From: JAVBMU01 sp031551755
GTDB lineage: Bacteria; Actinomycetota; Actinomycetes; Actinomycetales; Cellulomonadaceae
Length of the DNA stretch: 64,000 nucleotides
Reading direction: 5' to 3'
NCBI GenBank assembly: GCA_031551755.1
Contig: JAVBNE010000024.1
Location: 62,001-126,000 of the forward strand
Positions 34,421-41,912 of this stretch are shown here, in pieces. Under the pieces are notes generated by a model that did no database searches, was not told the DNA's origin, and was given only the letters and a program-made list of their open reading frames with translations. The first letter of the stretch is position 1. Every line of letters starts with the position of its first letter. Both the position numbers and the translations under genes were made by a program.

Positions 34421-35400
34421 GCGTCCGCCCCGATCATGGCCCTGATCTGGTCGACCGTCAGCCATTGGTCATTGGAGTCGGACTGATAAGTCCACCCTGC
34501 TTCGACCGGGACTCCGTCCACGGGAGCCTTGTAGTCCCAGCCCACGACATACGGCATGACGACAAAACGATCTCCGAGGCGGACCGTGCGGCGCGAATCG
34601 TCCGCCGCGATCATCTCCTCATGGAGCTTCTCACCGGGACGGATGCCGATCTCGTGCATCTCGGCGCCCGGGGCAATAGCCTCCGCAAGGTCGACTACGC
34701 GCATCGAGGGAATCCGCGGGACGTAGAGTTCGCCGCCGGTCATCATCTCGAACGAATCAATGACGAACTGGACTGCCTGAGGCAACGTGATCCAAAAGCG
34801 CGTCATTCGCGAGTCGGTGATAGGCAGGGACTTGCCCTGTGCGTGCAGATCCCGGAAGAGTGGGACGATACTGCCCCGCGACCCCACGACGTTGCCGTAC
34901 CGGACGACGCTGAACCGTGTCGTATACGATGCCGCGTAGTGGTTCCCCGACACGAACATCCGATCTGCGCACAGCTTGGTGGCCCCATAGAGGTTGATGG
35001 GACTGGATGCCTTGTCCGTGGACAGCGCCACCACCTTCTTGACACCGGCGTCGATGGCGGCGTCGATCACGTTCTGCGATCCGTAGACGTTAGTGCGCAC
35101 GAACTCGAAGGGGTTGTACTCCGCCGTGTCGACCTGCTTCAGCGCAGCCGCATGGACCACATAGTCCACCTTGTGCATGGCCCGCTCGAGCCGCTGGCGG
35201 TCACGGATGTCGCCGATGAACCACCGCAGTCTCGGGTCGTTGCCGAACTGGTTGCGGACCTCCATCTGCTTGAGTTCGTCTCGGCTGAAGACGACGACTC
35301 GACCAGGGTTGTGCTTGTCGAGCACCTCTCGAAGAAACGCCTTCCCGAAGGAACCCGTACCGCCCGTCACGAGGATTGAAGCGCCGCTCAGCATGGACAT
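34417..35400 (-). CDS. pseB: UDP-N-acetylglucosamine 4,6-dehydratase (inverting), PseB type
   Basis: This 327-residue SDR enzyme converts UDP-GlcNAc to UDP-2-acetamido-2,6-dideoxy-L-arabino-hexos-4-ulose, the first step of pseudaminic acid synthesis. The cofactor loop TGGTGSFGK is at 12-20. Residues Asp129-Lys130 (in LSTDKA) and Tyr138 (in LYGATK) have the same spacing as the FlaA1/PseB catalytic residues Asp132, Lys133 and Tyr141. RYGNVVGSRGSIVP, TRMTRFWI and IRPGEKLHEEMI are further PseB marks. The start is ATG 35400; a second ATG is two codons on. It heads the operon, and the 200-base region up to the divergent flippase gene at 35601 must hold both promoters. Confidence 0.93.
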   Translation of the reverse strand: MSMLSGASILVTGGTGSFGKAFLREVLDKHNPGRVVVFSRDELKQMEVRNQFGNDPRLRWFIGDIRDRQRLERAMHKVDYVVHAAALKQVDTAEYNPFEFVRTNVYGSQNVIDAAIDAGVKKVVALSTDKASSPINLYGATKLCADRMFVSGNHYAASYTTRFSVVRYGNVVGSRGSIVPLFRDLHAQGKSLPITDSRMTRFWITLPQAVQFVIDSFEMMTGGELYVPRIPSMRVVDLAEAIAPGAEMHEIGIRPGEKLHEEMIAADDSRRTVRLGDRFVVMPYVVGWDYKAPVDGVPVEAGWTYQSDSNDQWLTVDQIRAMIGADA

Positions 35401-35600
35401 GCTCTTGGAGTTCCGTTCTCTAGGTTGCTTGCCGCCCGGTACACGCCAGGCGCACCAAGTATCGCATGACCGTCCCAGACGCTTCTCGCGACCGCGCGGG
35501 CCGGCGCCGAGGCCGCACGGGTTGTCCGGCGTCTGCACGTAGCATGGTCGAACACTGCCAGCTATCGCCCTTGCCGCCGAACGTATTGATCGAGGACCTG

Positions 35601-37037
35601 ATGACCGCGGAGGTGCCCGAGACGAGCAGCCCAACGCCCCCCTCCGGGGGATTCGCCGGGAGGGGCCTGATCTACACACTCGGGACCGCGGCGCCGGCAC
35701 TCGCGGCCGTCATCGTGCTCCCGTTCCTCTCCGGCACACTCTCCAGGTCTCAGTTCGACCTAGCATCGGTCTGCAATTCCGTCATTCAAGTCGGCGTTGT
35801 CCTCGTGGCCTTGGGCATGGGAGCCGCGATCACCCGGGAGTACATCCTCAACCCGCTCGGATACCGAGGTGCCCAGGGGCTAGTCCTTCAGTCCGCTGGC
35901 ATCTGCCTCCTGATCACGGGGATAGCACTCGCGACGGGAGGCATGTGGGTGCCCACGGTACTAGGCCGCGAGTTCAGTGGTGCGGTTGCCTGGGCGCTGC
36001 TGGCTTGCCTAGGGGGCGGACTAGTCGTCATTGAACAGGCCTATCTACGTGGCGCCGACCGGCCAGTTGCCTTCGTGCTACTCGCCTCCGGCGGAACACT
36101 GTTCGGGCCGCTCGCAGGTGTCGCGTTGATCGCATACGGTGACCCGGCGGCAACGAACTACCTCGCATGCGTGGCCGGCGGTTATCTCTTGGCGGGTGCG
36201 ATCGGACTCATGTTAGTGCTGCAAGCAGGTCGACCGGTCGTGACCTGGACCAACCTGCGCACCGCGTTGCGAGTCGGACTACCTACTGTGCCGCATCAGA
36301 TCGCGTTGTACCTCTCGGTTGCTGGACTTGTCGTCGTCGCCGACCGGACACACTCCGGCAGCGGTAGCGCCACGATCATACTCACCCTCGGCGCCAGCAC
36401 CACGGTGATGACCGGGGCTTTCAATAATGCCTGGGCGCCTGCGGTATACCGGGCGAAAGCGGAGGAGCGCCCGGCGCTCCTCACAACGACGAGCAGACAG
36501 GTCTATCACGGCGTCGCCTTCCTGATCGTGCTGGTAGCCGCTTTTTCGCCATACGCATTGGCGATCATTAACCGGGGATCGGTGCCATCGAAAGAGCTTC
36601 TAGTACCGATCGCAATCGCCGCATTCGCAGCGTTGCCATCAGTGGTATACCTCGCCAGTGGACACTTGGTCTTTGTGGCCGCTCGGACCGTTCCGCTTTC
36701 GATCACGACCCCCTTCAGCGTCGGAGTCGGAATCGTATTGGCTGCGGCACTGGCCGACAGACTGGACCTCAAGGCGATCGCCATTGCCTACCTCGTGATC
36801 TATCTCTCCTTGGCACTCCTTACCACCTGGGTGCAGCGCTCGGTATCGGAGACACCATGGCTACCGTCCCTTCCCGTCGTCACCACCGCGAGCACGATGG
36901 CACTGACAGCGGTCGCCGCAACGATCCCGAGTGGCGGATGGTGGATCCTGGCACGAGCGCTCATCGTCGTCGTTGCCACCGGTATAGCCGCCTGGCAGTT
37001 CAAATTCCGCGGCCCTGCCACGAAGAAGCAGCTATGA
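35601..37037 (+). CDS. polysaccharide flippase (Wzx/MATE-like)
   Basis: This is an integral membrane protein of about 478 residues with 12-14 hydrophobic segments and few charged loops, as in the Wzx/MurJ/MATE superfamily. The N-terminal helix starts GLIYTLGTAAPALAAVIVLPFLSG and a conserved-looking GLPTVPHQIALYLSV lies near the middle. It probably moves undecaprenyl-linked sugar units across the membrane. The ATG at 35601 follows GAGGA and was preferred over frames starting inside the pseB promoter region. It is divergent from the nonulosonate-like operon, so it is a reasonable candidate to flip the glycan built there. Its A/T content at third positions looks slightly higher than in the window's left half. 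Confidence 0.88.
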   Translation: MTAEVPETSSPTPPSGGFAGRGLIYTLGTAAPALAAVIVLPFLSGTLSRSQFDLASVCNSVIQVGVVLVALGMGAAITREYILNPLGYRGAQGLVLQSAGICLLITGIALATGGMWVPTVLGREFSGAVAWALLACLGGGLVVIEQAYLRGADRPVAFVLLASGGTLFGPLAGVALIAYGDPAATNYLACVAGGYLLAGAIGLMLVLQAGRPVVTWTNLRTALRVGLPTVPHQIALYLSVAGLVVVADRTHSGSGSATIILTLGASTTVMTGAFNNAWAPAVYRAKAEERPALLTTTSRQVYHGVAFLIVLVAAFSPYALAIINRGSVPSKELLVPIAIAAFAALPSVVYLASGHLVFVAARTVPLSITTPFSVGVGIVLAAALADRLDLKAIAIAYLVIYLSLALLTTWVQRSVSETPWLPSLPVVTTASTMALTAVAATIPSGGWWILARALIVVVATGIAAWQFKFRGPATKKQL

Positions 37038-37048
37038 GAACGGTACCG

Positions 37049-38167
37049 TCAAGTCAGTTCGATTGGCAGTGTCTTCGCCAAGTCGATCCTTCCGACCGGC
37101 TTCGGTAAGTAGGACGCTGCGCCGATGAGCCAACTCATCGAAATACCCTTGCTTTCGCCTCCACCGGGCGTCGACACAGACGACCGCCCGCTCCGGCGTC
37201 GCACGTTGACCAGCGCACGGTGCATCGGCGACGAAACCCAGTGACGGAGGAAGGGCACCATACGGATCGGCGCGTCCCAGCCTAGGACCGAACTCAGTTC
37301 ATGAGGTTCGCGCAACCAGCCTTCCCCGAGTTCGCACGCGGCGACCGCGCGCGCGGCATCGGTATCAGTCGAGTGCCCGTAGAACTCCGGCCAAGTACGG
37401 GCCATCTTGTCGATTCCCGCCGGATCCTCCCCCTCCAACCGCATCGGATCGCCGTACACCGCGACGTCACGACCCATCCAGGCGGCATAGACCACCGGCG
37501 TCGAGAGGCGGTTGGAAACCACCCGCCGGTGGCTCGAGAACAGCGCAATCAGCCTATCTAGGAACTCCGGCGAGTGCCGCTGACCGAGTGTGACGCAACG
37601 GTGGCCGGCTTCCCGGTACGCCTCGACAAGACCGGGGCGCGCGATATCGGCCCAGTACACCGACACCGTAGACGGCCCCTCGGCCTCGTAAAGTTCCTTG
37701 GCCGCGCTGACATGGTCGCCCTCGACCGCTTGGGTCTGTATTCCATGAACCGGCAGGTACACCGTCCCGTGTGCCGACACGGACTGCGACTCTCGCAGCA
37801 CCGAATCACGCACCCGGTACAGGAACGGCGCGCCGATGGGTGTCGTGGCGGCGCGTGCGGCATCCGGCTTCCACGACCTCGAGTCGTGCGACCAGACCAG
37901 AAGGCGCGGCGACCTCACGCTCGCAGGAACCGCCAAATGGGGAAAATCTCGAAAATGTGTCTCAACCGGCGACCCTGCCGTCCACCCATGCTGGACTAGT
38001 CCGTTGATGTGGCGACCCCGCGGATATCCGCAGTGCGCTGCCAGGGCAGCACTGTGACCGTAAAAGTGGTTCTGGGACTCCAACAGTTCCTCCAAGGACG
38101 CGTCGCACGACCAGCCTACCGGCGGAACACCCGGGCGCCGACCGACCACGGCTCGCGCCACAGCCAT
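37049..38167 (-). CDS. unrecognised protein of the surface-glycan locus, possible GT-B-like transferase
   Basis: This is a cytosolic protein of about 372 residues that I cannot assign to a named family. Features seen are LLVWSHDSRSWKPDA, YLPVHGIQTQAVEGD, a central VYWADIARPGLVEAYREAGHRCVTLG, and then VVSNRLSTPVVYAAWMGRDVAVYGDP. The last resembles the donor-site end of capsule-type GT-B transferases (SN, small residue, T, YAA, G, V). It lies beside the flippase and the nonulosonate-like operon, so a role in attaching that sugar is possible but only inferred. The start is uncertain: ATG 38167 or GTG 38173, 23 bases after the amidase stop, with no strong ribosome site. It converges on the flippase with an 11-base gap. 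Confidence 0.75.
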   Translation of the reverse strand: MAVARAVVGRRPGVPPVGWSCDASLEELLESQNHFYGHSAALAAHCGYPRGRHINGLVQHGWTAGSPVETHFRDFPHLAVPASVRSPRLLVWSHDSRSWKPDAARAATTPIGAPFLYRVRDSVLRESQSVSAHGTVYLPVHGIQTQAVEGDHVSAAKELYEAEGPSTVSVYWADIARPGLVEAYREAGHRCVTLGQRHSPEFLDRLIALFSSHRRVVSNRLSTPVVYAAWMGRDVAVYGDPMRLEGEDPAGIDKMARTWPEFYGHSTDTDAARAVAACELGEGWLREPHELSSVLGWDAPIRMVPFLRHWVSSPMHRALVNVRRRSGRSSVSTPGGGESKGISMSWLIGAASYLPKPVGRIDLAKTLPIELT

Positions 38168-38190
38168 CCACACACAGCCCGGGAGAAGGG

Positions 38191-41025
38191 TTACGAGACC
38201 TTCGACCCAGCGGGTACAGCGCCGTAGTTTCGACCAGCTATGTACCCGCCGCGACCATCGGAGACGTACAACACCGCTCTGGTGCCCGCCACCGCCACGA
38301 TGTCGGGTTTCCCGTCCCCGTCGACATCGCCCATACCGACGATCCGGTCGAAGACTTGCCATCCCGTGCCGATCACCGACGGCGCTGCGAGCAGCCCCGC
38401 CCCATTCCCCTTTCGTAGCTGAAGGTCTCCATTGCGCGAGTCGCGGGTCACGAGATCGTGCACGAGGCCCTGGGACCAGCGCCCGGCCGAAGCGATACGG
38501 TCAACATAGCCAACTTCGCTCGCGATCACGATTCCAGGAAGGTAGCCGCCGGTGCCATCTGACGGATAGGCCAGGATCTTGCCGGTCCCCCGCTGCAATG
38601 CGATCAGGCATGGGCGCCCATCGCCGAGGAAGTCGCCCGCTCCGACAACTTGCGACATCACCTGCCAACCGGTACCGATCCTGGTGCCCTGGGCGGAGAA
38701 TCCTCCAGGGCCAGTGCCCTTATGAAGAACTAGGTCTCCATTTGCCTGGCGTACCATCAGATCTGGTCGCCCATCGAGGTTCCAGTCCCCTGGCGCTATC
38801 ACTTCAGCGCCACTGCCGGGCGATACGGCCGTCGGCAGCACCCTGCCGAAGTCTCCTCTACCTCGGTAAGTGCGCCTCTCGAGCATCCCGGTCGAAGTGA
38901 TGACGAGGAAGCCCTGCCCCTTTCCGGCCACGCTTGCCGAGGCGAATGTCCGTATTCCCGACCAAGTACCCAGCAAACTGCGGCCACGAACCAAACCGTT
39001 ACCCGCACCGGCATAGAGGTACACCCTCCCGGCAGAGTCCCGGGCGACGATATCATTTAATCCATCATCATTGACATCGCCGGCCCCGACGATCGTGTTC
39101 ATCCCCTGCCATCCAGAACCGACGAGAGTACGGCCGGAGAGGAACCCACCGGTGCCATTTCCCCGATAGACGTAAAGGTTGCCGCTCTTATCCCGTGCAA
39201 GCACCCCAGGTTTTCCGTCGGCGAGTTTGCCCATCATCGCGATAGCATTGAAGGTGTTCCAGCCATTGCCGACGTGGCGCGTTGCAGCGATACCGCCTCG
39301 ACCGTTGCCCTTGTAGAGGTAGAGAGCGCCGTCGGAGGCTCGACGTGCGAGCAGATCAACGCGACCGTCACCGTCCCAGTCGAAGCCGCCAGTGACGTAG
39401 GAGACGCCGCCCCACCCGCCGCTAAGACGCGAGGCACGCCCATATCCACCCCCCGCGCTACCGGGATAGACCCATAACGAACCCCCGGTATCGATATGCA
39501 TGAGATCTGGCGTGCCGTCACCGGTCCAATCCCCCGGAGAGACGAGCCGACCACTCGTCCACCCCTGGCCCACGATCGCGGATGGAGCCCATCCGGCAGA
39601 TGTGGCTGCGGTGACCGATACCTTGTTGTCGCTCGTGAGCACTAGATCAGGGAACCCGTCAGCGGTGAGATCCCGCGCGTAGTCGTTAGCCGGACTGGAG
39701 CCGTACGCGGCCGCCTTCGACCGCAATTCTGGCAGGCGGGCATAGAGATGCCGTCCAGGGCAAGCCGTCTGCCCGGCGTCCCGATGCCCGAAGGTGGTCG
39801 GTCGCGACACTCCGTCGAGCACCACGTTGGCATTTGCCCTCACGCCGTGCACGGAGAATTTCCAAGCAACGACCCTGGCGGCCGCGTCGATCATCACGGT
39901 CGGCACGGCCGCCACATCGAAGTTGCCCATGAACGACACCGCGAAAACTTCGTCATTGATCCCCTGCGTGTGGGCACCGATTATGGCCCGGTCAACCGCG
40001 CCGGCGCGGCCCTGCCACACTCTGCCAAACTTGTCGACGAGGAAGTTATATCCGATGTCCCCCCAGCCACGAGATACCGCATGGTATGTGTAAATACCTC
40101 GAATCAAAGCGGGGACCTGCGCGGCCGTGTAGTCGTTGGTGCCAACCGTGTGATGGATTGCGGCGCCTCGCACCCGCCCGATCTGCGGGGTCCATCTCAT
40201 CAAGGACTCGTCAGCACCCCACTGCGCACGAGAGTAGATCGTGGGGCGGGCAACTGTCGCGGAGAGTTGCGCCGCCGGTGCGATCAACGCGGAGGTGCCC
40301 GAGACGCTCATCTGGCGAACGGAGGAGAGTCGTGCCGCCGCGGGCATGACTGTGCCTCCCCCACGCGCCGCTGACACCTTCGCGGTACCGGAAGTGCTTG
40401 GCGTTGTCGGTGTGGACGTCTCATTGGGAGACCCCACGCTCTCCTCAGGCGCCTCACCGATGACCGCAAGCCGCACTCCTTTGGGCATCCGACCATCATT
40501 GGTGAAGGCCACCTGGATCTCATCTACGACGCCGGCGAGGAACGGGATGGTGCCGTCGCGAGCCTCCGCCGCCGACATACCCATGGGGGCCTCGGCGTCA
40601 TCGACCTCGAGGTCTTGCCATGGCCCCCACATTGTTTCCACCCTGGTCCGGACCTGGACCACCGGCTCGCCGACGGCCGTGCCGGCCTGCCACGTCACGC
40701 CTACGACGGTGGCACCCTCTGCGGTTCCGCGAGCCGCGAGCACCTGCATTCCGGTCACCTCGTCAGCGGTCAACGCATCATTCGAGAAGGGTGTGGAAGG
40801 CTCAACCGGCTCATCGCGGACGGCGGACTCCAAAGTCGAGTCGCGCCGCAGCGGGATCTCCGCCAGCTCCGGGGACTCTTCGGCACTGTGCTGTGAGGAG
40901 TCCGCCGCGAACGGTGCCCGACTCGGCTCCGCATACGCCGGAGCAACGAGGCCGCCAGAAAGCACCATGGCGCACATCACGCTGACAAACCGCGATGGCG
41001 GACCGAACAACATTCGACGAGGCAC
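38191..41025 (-). CDS. secreted PGRP-type N-acetylmuramoyl-L-alanine amidase with FG-GAP repeats
   Basis: This 944-residue protein starts with a signal peptide (about 1-32, ending AYA). An N-terminal beta-rich domain (about 80-195) follows, then an Amidase_2/PGRP domain (about 260-440) with zinc ligands in AAIHHTVG (His291 or 292), FGHRDAG (His414) and Cys422, plus the tyrosine-bearing GYNFLVD. It would cleave the stem peptide from muramic acid. From about 450 to the end run around ten FG-GAP/VCBS-type repeats of about 47 residues (GDWTGDGTPDL, GDVNDDGLNDI, GDVDGDGKPDI), which probably fold as beta-propellers and bind calcium or glycan. GTG 41025 follows AGGGGA. The repeat module recurs in the SpoIID-domain protein at 41913. 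Confidence 0.93.
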   Translation of the reverse strand: MPRRMLFGPPSRFVSVMCAMVLSGGLVAPAYAEPSRAPFAADSSQHSAEESPELAEIPLRRDSTLESAVRDEPVEPSTPFSNDALTADEVTGMQVLAARGTAEGATVVGVTWQAGTAVGEPVVQVRTRVETMWGPWQDLEVDDAEAPMGMSAAEARDGTIPFLAGVVDEIQVAFTNDGRMPKGVRLAVIGEAPEESVGSPNETSTPTTPSTSGTAKVSAARGGGTVMPAAARLSSVRQMSVSGTSALIAPAAQLSATVARPTIYSRAQWGADESLMRWTPQIGRVRGAAIHHTVGTNDYTAAQVPALIRGIYTYHAVSRGWGDIGYNFLVDKFGRVWQGRAGAVDRAIIGAHTQGINDEVFAVSFMGNFDVAAVPTVMIDAAARVVAWKFSVHGVRANANVVLDGVSRPTTFGHRDAGQTACPGRHLYARLPELRSKAAAYGSSPANDYARDLTADGFPDLVLTSDNKVSVTAATSAGWAPSAIVGQGWTSGRLVSPGDWTGDGTPDLMHIDTGGSLWVYPGSAGGGYGRASRLSGGWGGVSYVTGGFDWDGDGRVDLLARRASDGALYLYKGNGRGGIAATRHVGNGWNTFNAIAMMGKLADGKPGVLARDKSGNLYVYRGNGTGGFLSGRTLVGSGWQGMNTIVGAGDVNDDGLNDIVARDSAGRVYLYAGAGNGLVRGRSLLGTWSGIRTFASASVAGKGQGFLVITSTGMLERRTYRGRGDFGRVLPTAVSPGSGAEVIAPGDWNLDGRPDLMVRQANGDLVLHKGTGPGGFSAQGTRIGTGWQVMSQVVGAGDFLGDGRPCLIALQRGTGKILAYPSDGTGGYLPGIVIASEVGYVDRIASAGRWSQGLVHDLVTRDSRNGDLQLRKGNGAGLLAAPSVIGTGWQVFDRIVGMGDVDGDGKPDIVAVAGTRAVLYVSDGRGGYIAGRNYGAVPAGSKVS

Positions 41026-41310
41026 GAGTTTCCCCTAAGCTCAACGATAGGAATCCTGGCCCGCGAATACCCCGAAGTGGAATAGTCGCCAAGCTTCCTC
41101 CAGGGTACCTGCCGTGGAGGAAGCATCGCGACATTAAGGGAGCAAACCCGGCGCGGCATGTACAAAGATGGAGTTTGCCGGCGAGACAGCTATACCGGCT
41201 CAGACCCCACCCCGCCCCAGCAGATTCAGCCGCGATCGCGATCGGACCCCGCGCGGCGGGCTACCCTGGGAGGGCGGCAGCGCGAACGCGGTGTTCGCAT
41301 GTCAGGAGTG

Positions 41311-41382
41311 ATGGACTTCGTGCTTCGTTCACACGTTCGTCGACTCATCGTCAACCTGGTCCGCGTGGTCCCGAGTAGCTAG
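41311..41382 (+). CDS. possible 23-residue basic peptide upstream of DUF2304
   Basis: ATG 41311 is preceded by AGGAG at short spacing and opens a 23-codon frame (MDFVLRSHVRRLIVNLVRVV and three more residues) that stops 9 bases before the DUF2304 start. The peptide alternates hydrophobic and basic residues like an amphipathic helix. It could be a leader that couples translation of the next gene, which has only a weak ribosome site of its own, or a chance frame. The rest of the 366-base gap from the amidase start (41026-41391) holds the two divergent promoters; TACCCT near 41263 is a possible -10 on the plus strand and GCGAAC/GTTCGC at 41282-41298 a short inverted repeat. Confidence 0.3.
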   Translation: MDFVLRSHVRRLIVNLVRVVPSS

Positions 41383-41391
41383 GCAGCAACC

Positions 41392-41766
41392 ATGGTCATC
41401 CAGATCATCCTCATCGCGGCGATCATCGTCGTCACAGTACTTCTGACACGGTCGACGGCGGGTGCCCGCCACCTGGCGATCCGCCGGCTGCTGCTCGTGG
41501 GTTTCGTACTGGCAGCGGTCCTGGCCATTTTGTTTCCTGACCTGCTCTCGAGGGTAGCGAACTCGGTGGGCGTTGGCCGAGGAACCGACCTTCTGCTGTA
41601 CGCCCTCGTGATCGCGTTCCTCAGCTACATGGCGACATCGTTCCGTCGCACCACACAACTCAACCGAAAAATCACACTGCTGACCCGTGAGCTCAGCCTC
41701 GCGGAGGCCCGCGAGCCGCACCACGGCGGGACCACTGAGGACACAGCCCACAACGCTGCAAACTGA
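41392..41766 (+). CDS. DUF2304 family membrane protein
   Basis: This 124-residue protein has three hydrophobic segments (about 1-18, 32-50 and 64-80) followed by a short coiled-coil-like region (FRRTTQLNRKITLLTRELSLAEA) and an acidic tail. This is the pattern of DUF2304, which typically lies beside a polyprenyl-phosphate-type GT2 glycosyltransferase and is thought to be an accessory membrane partner. Here the GT2 gene is at 44009, after the SpoIID-domain gene. No catalytic residues are visible. Confidence 0.88.
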   Translation: MVIQIILIAAIIVVTVLLTRSTAGARHLAIRRLLLVGFVLAAVLAILFPDLLSRVANSVGVGRGTDLLLYALVIAFLSYMATSFRRTTQLNRKITLLTRELSLAEAREPHHGGTTEDTAHNAAN

Positions 41767-41912
41767 CATCAGCCGATCAGCCCGCCGGTTTCATTCATTC
41801 GGGTGCACAGTGATGTGCAAGAGTGACCTGCAACTGAGAATCTGCGAGGAGACATTGCAGAGAATCCCGGCGCGATATAGCCTCAGGGGAAAACCTTGGA
41901 GGGTGGTCACGC

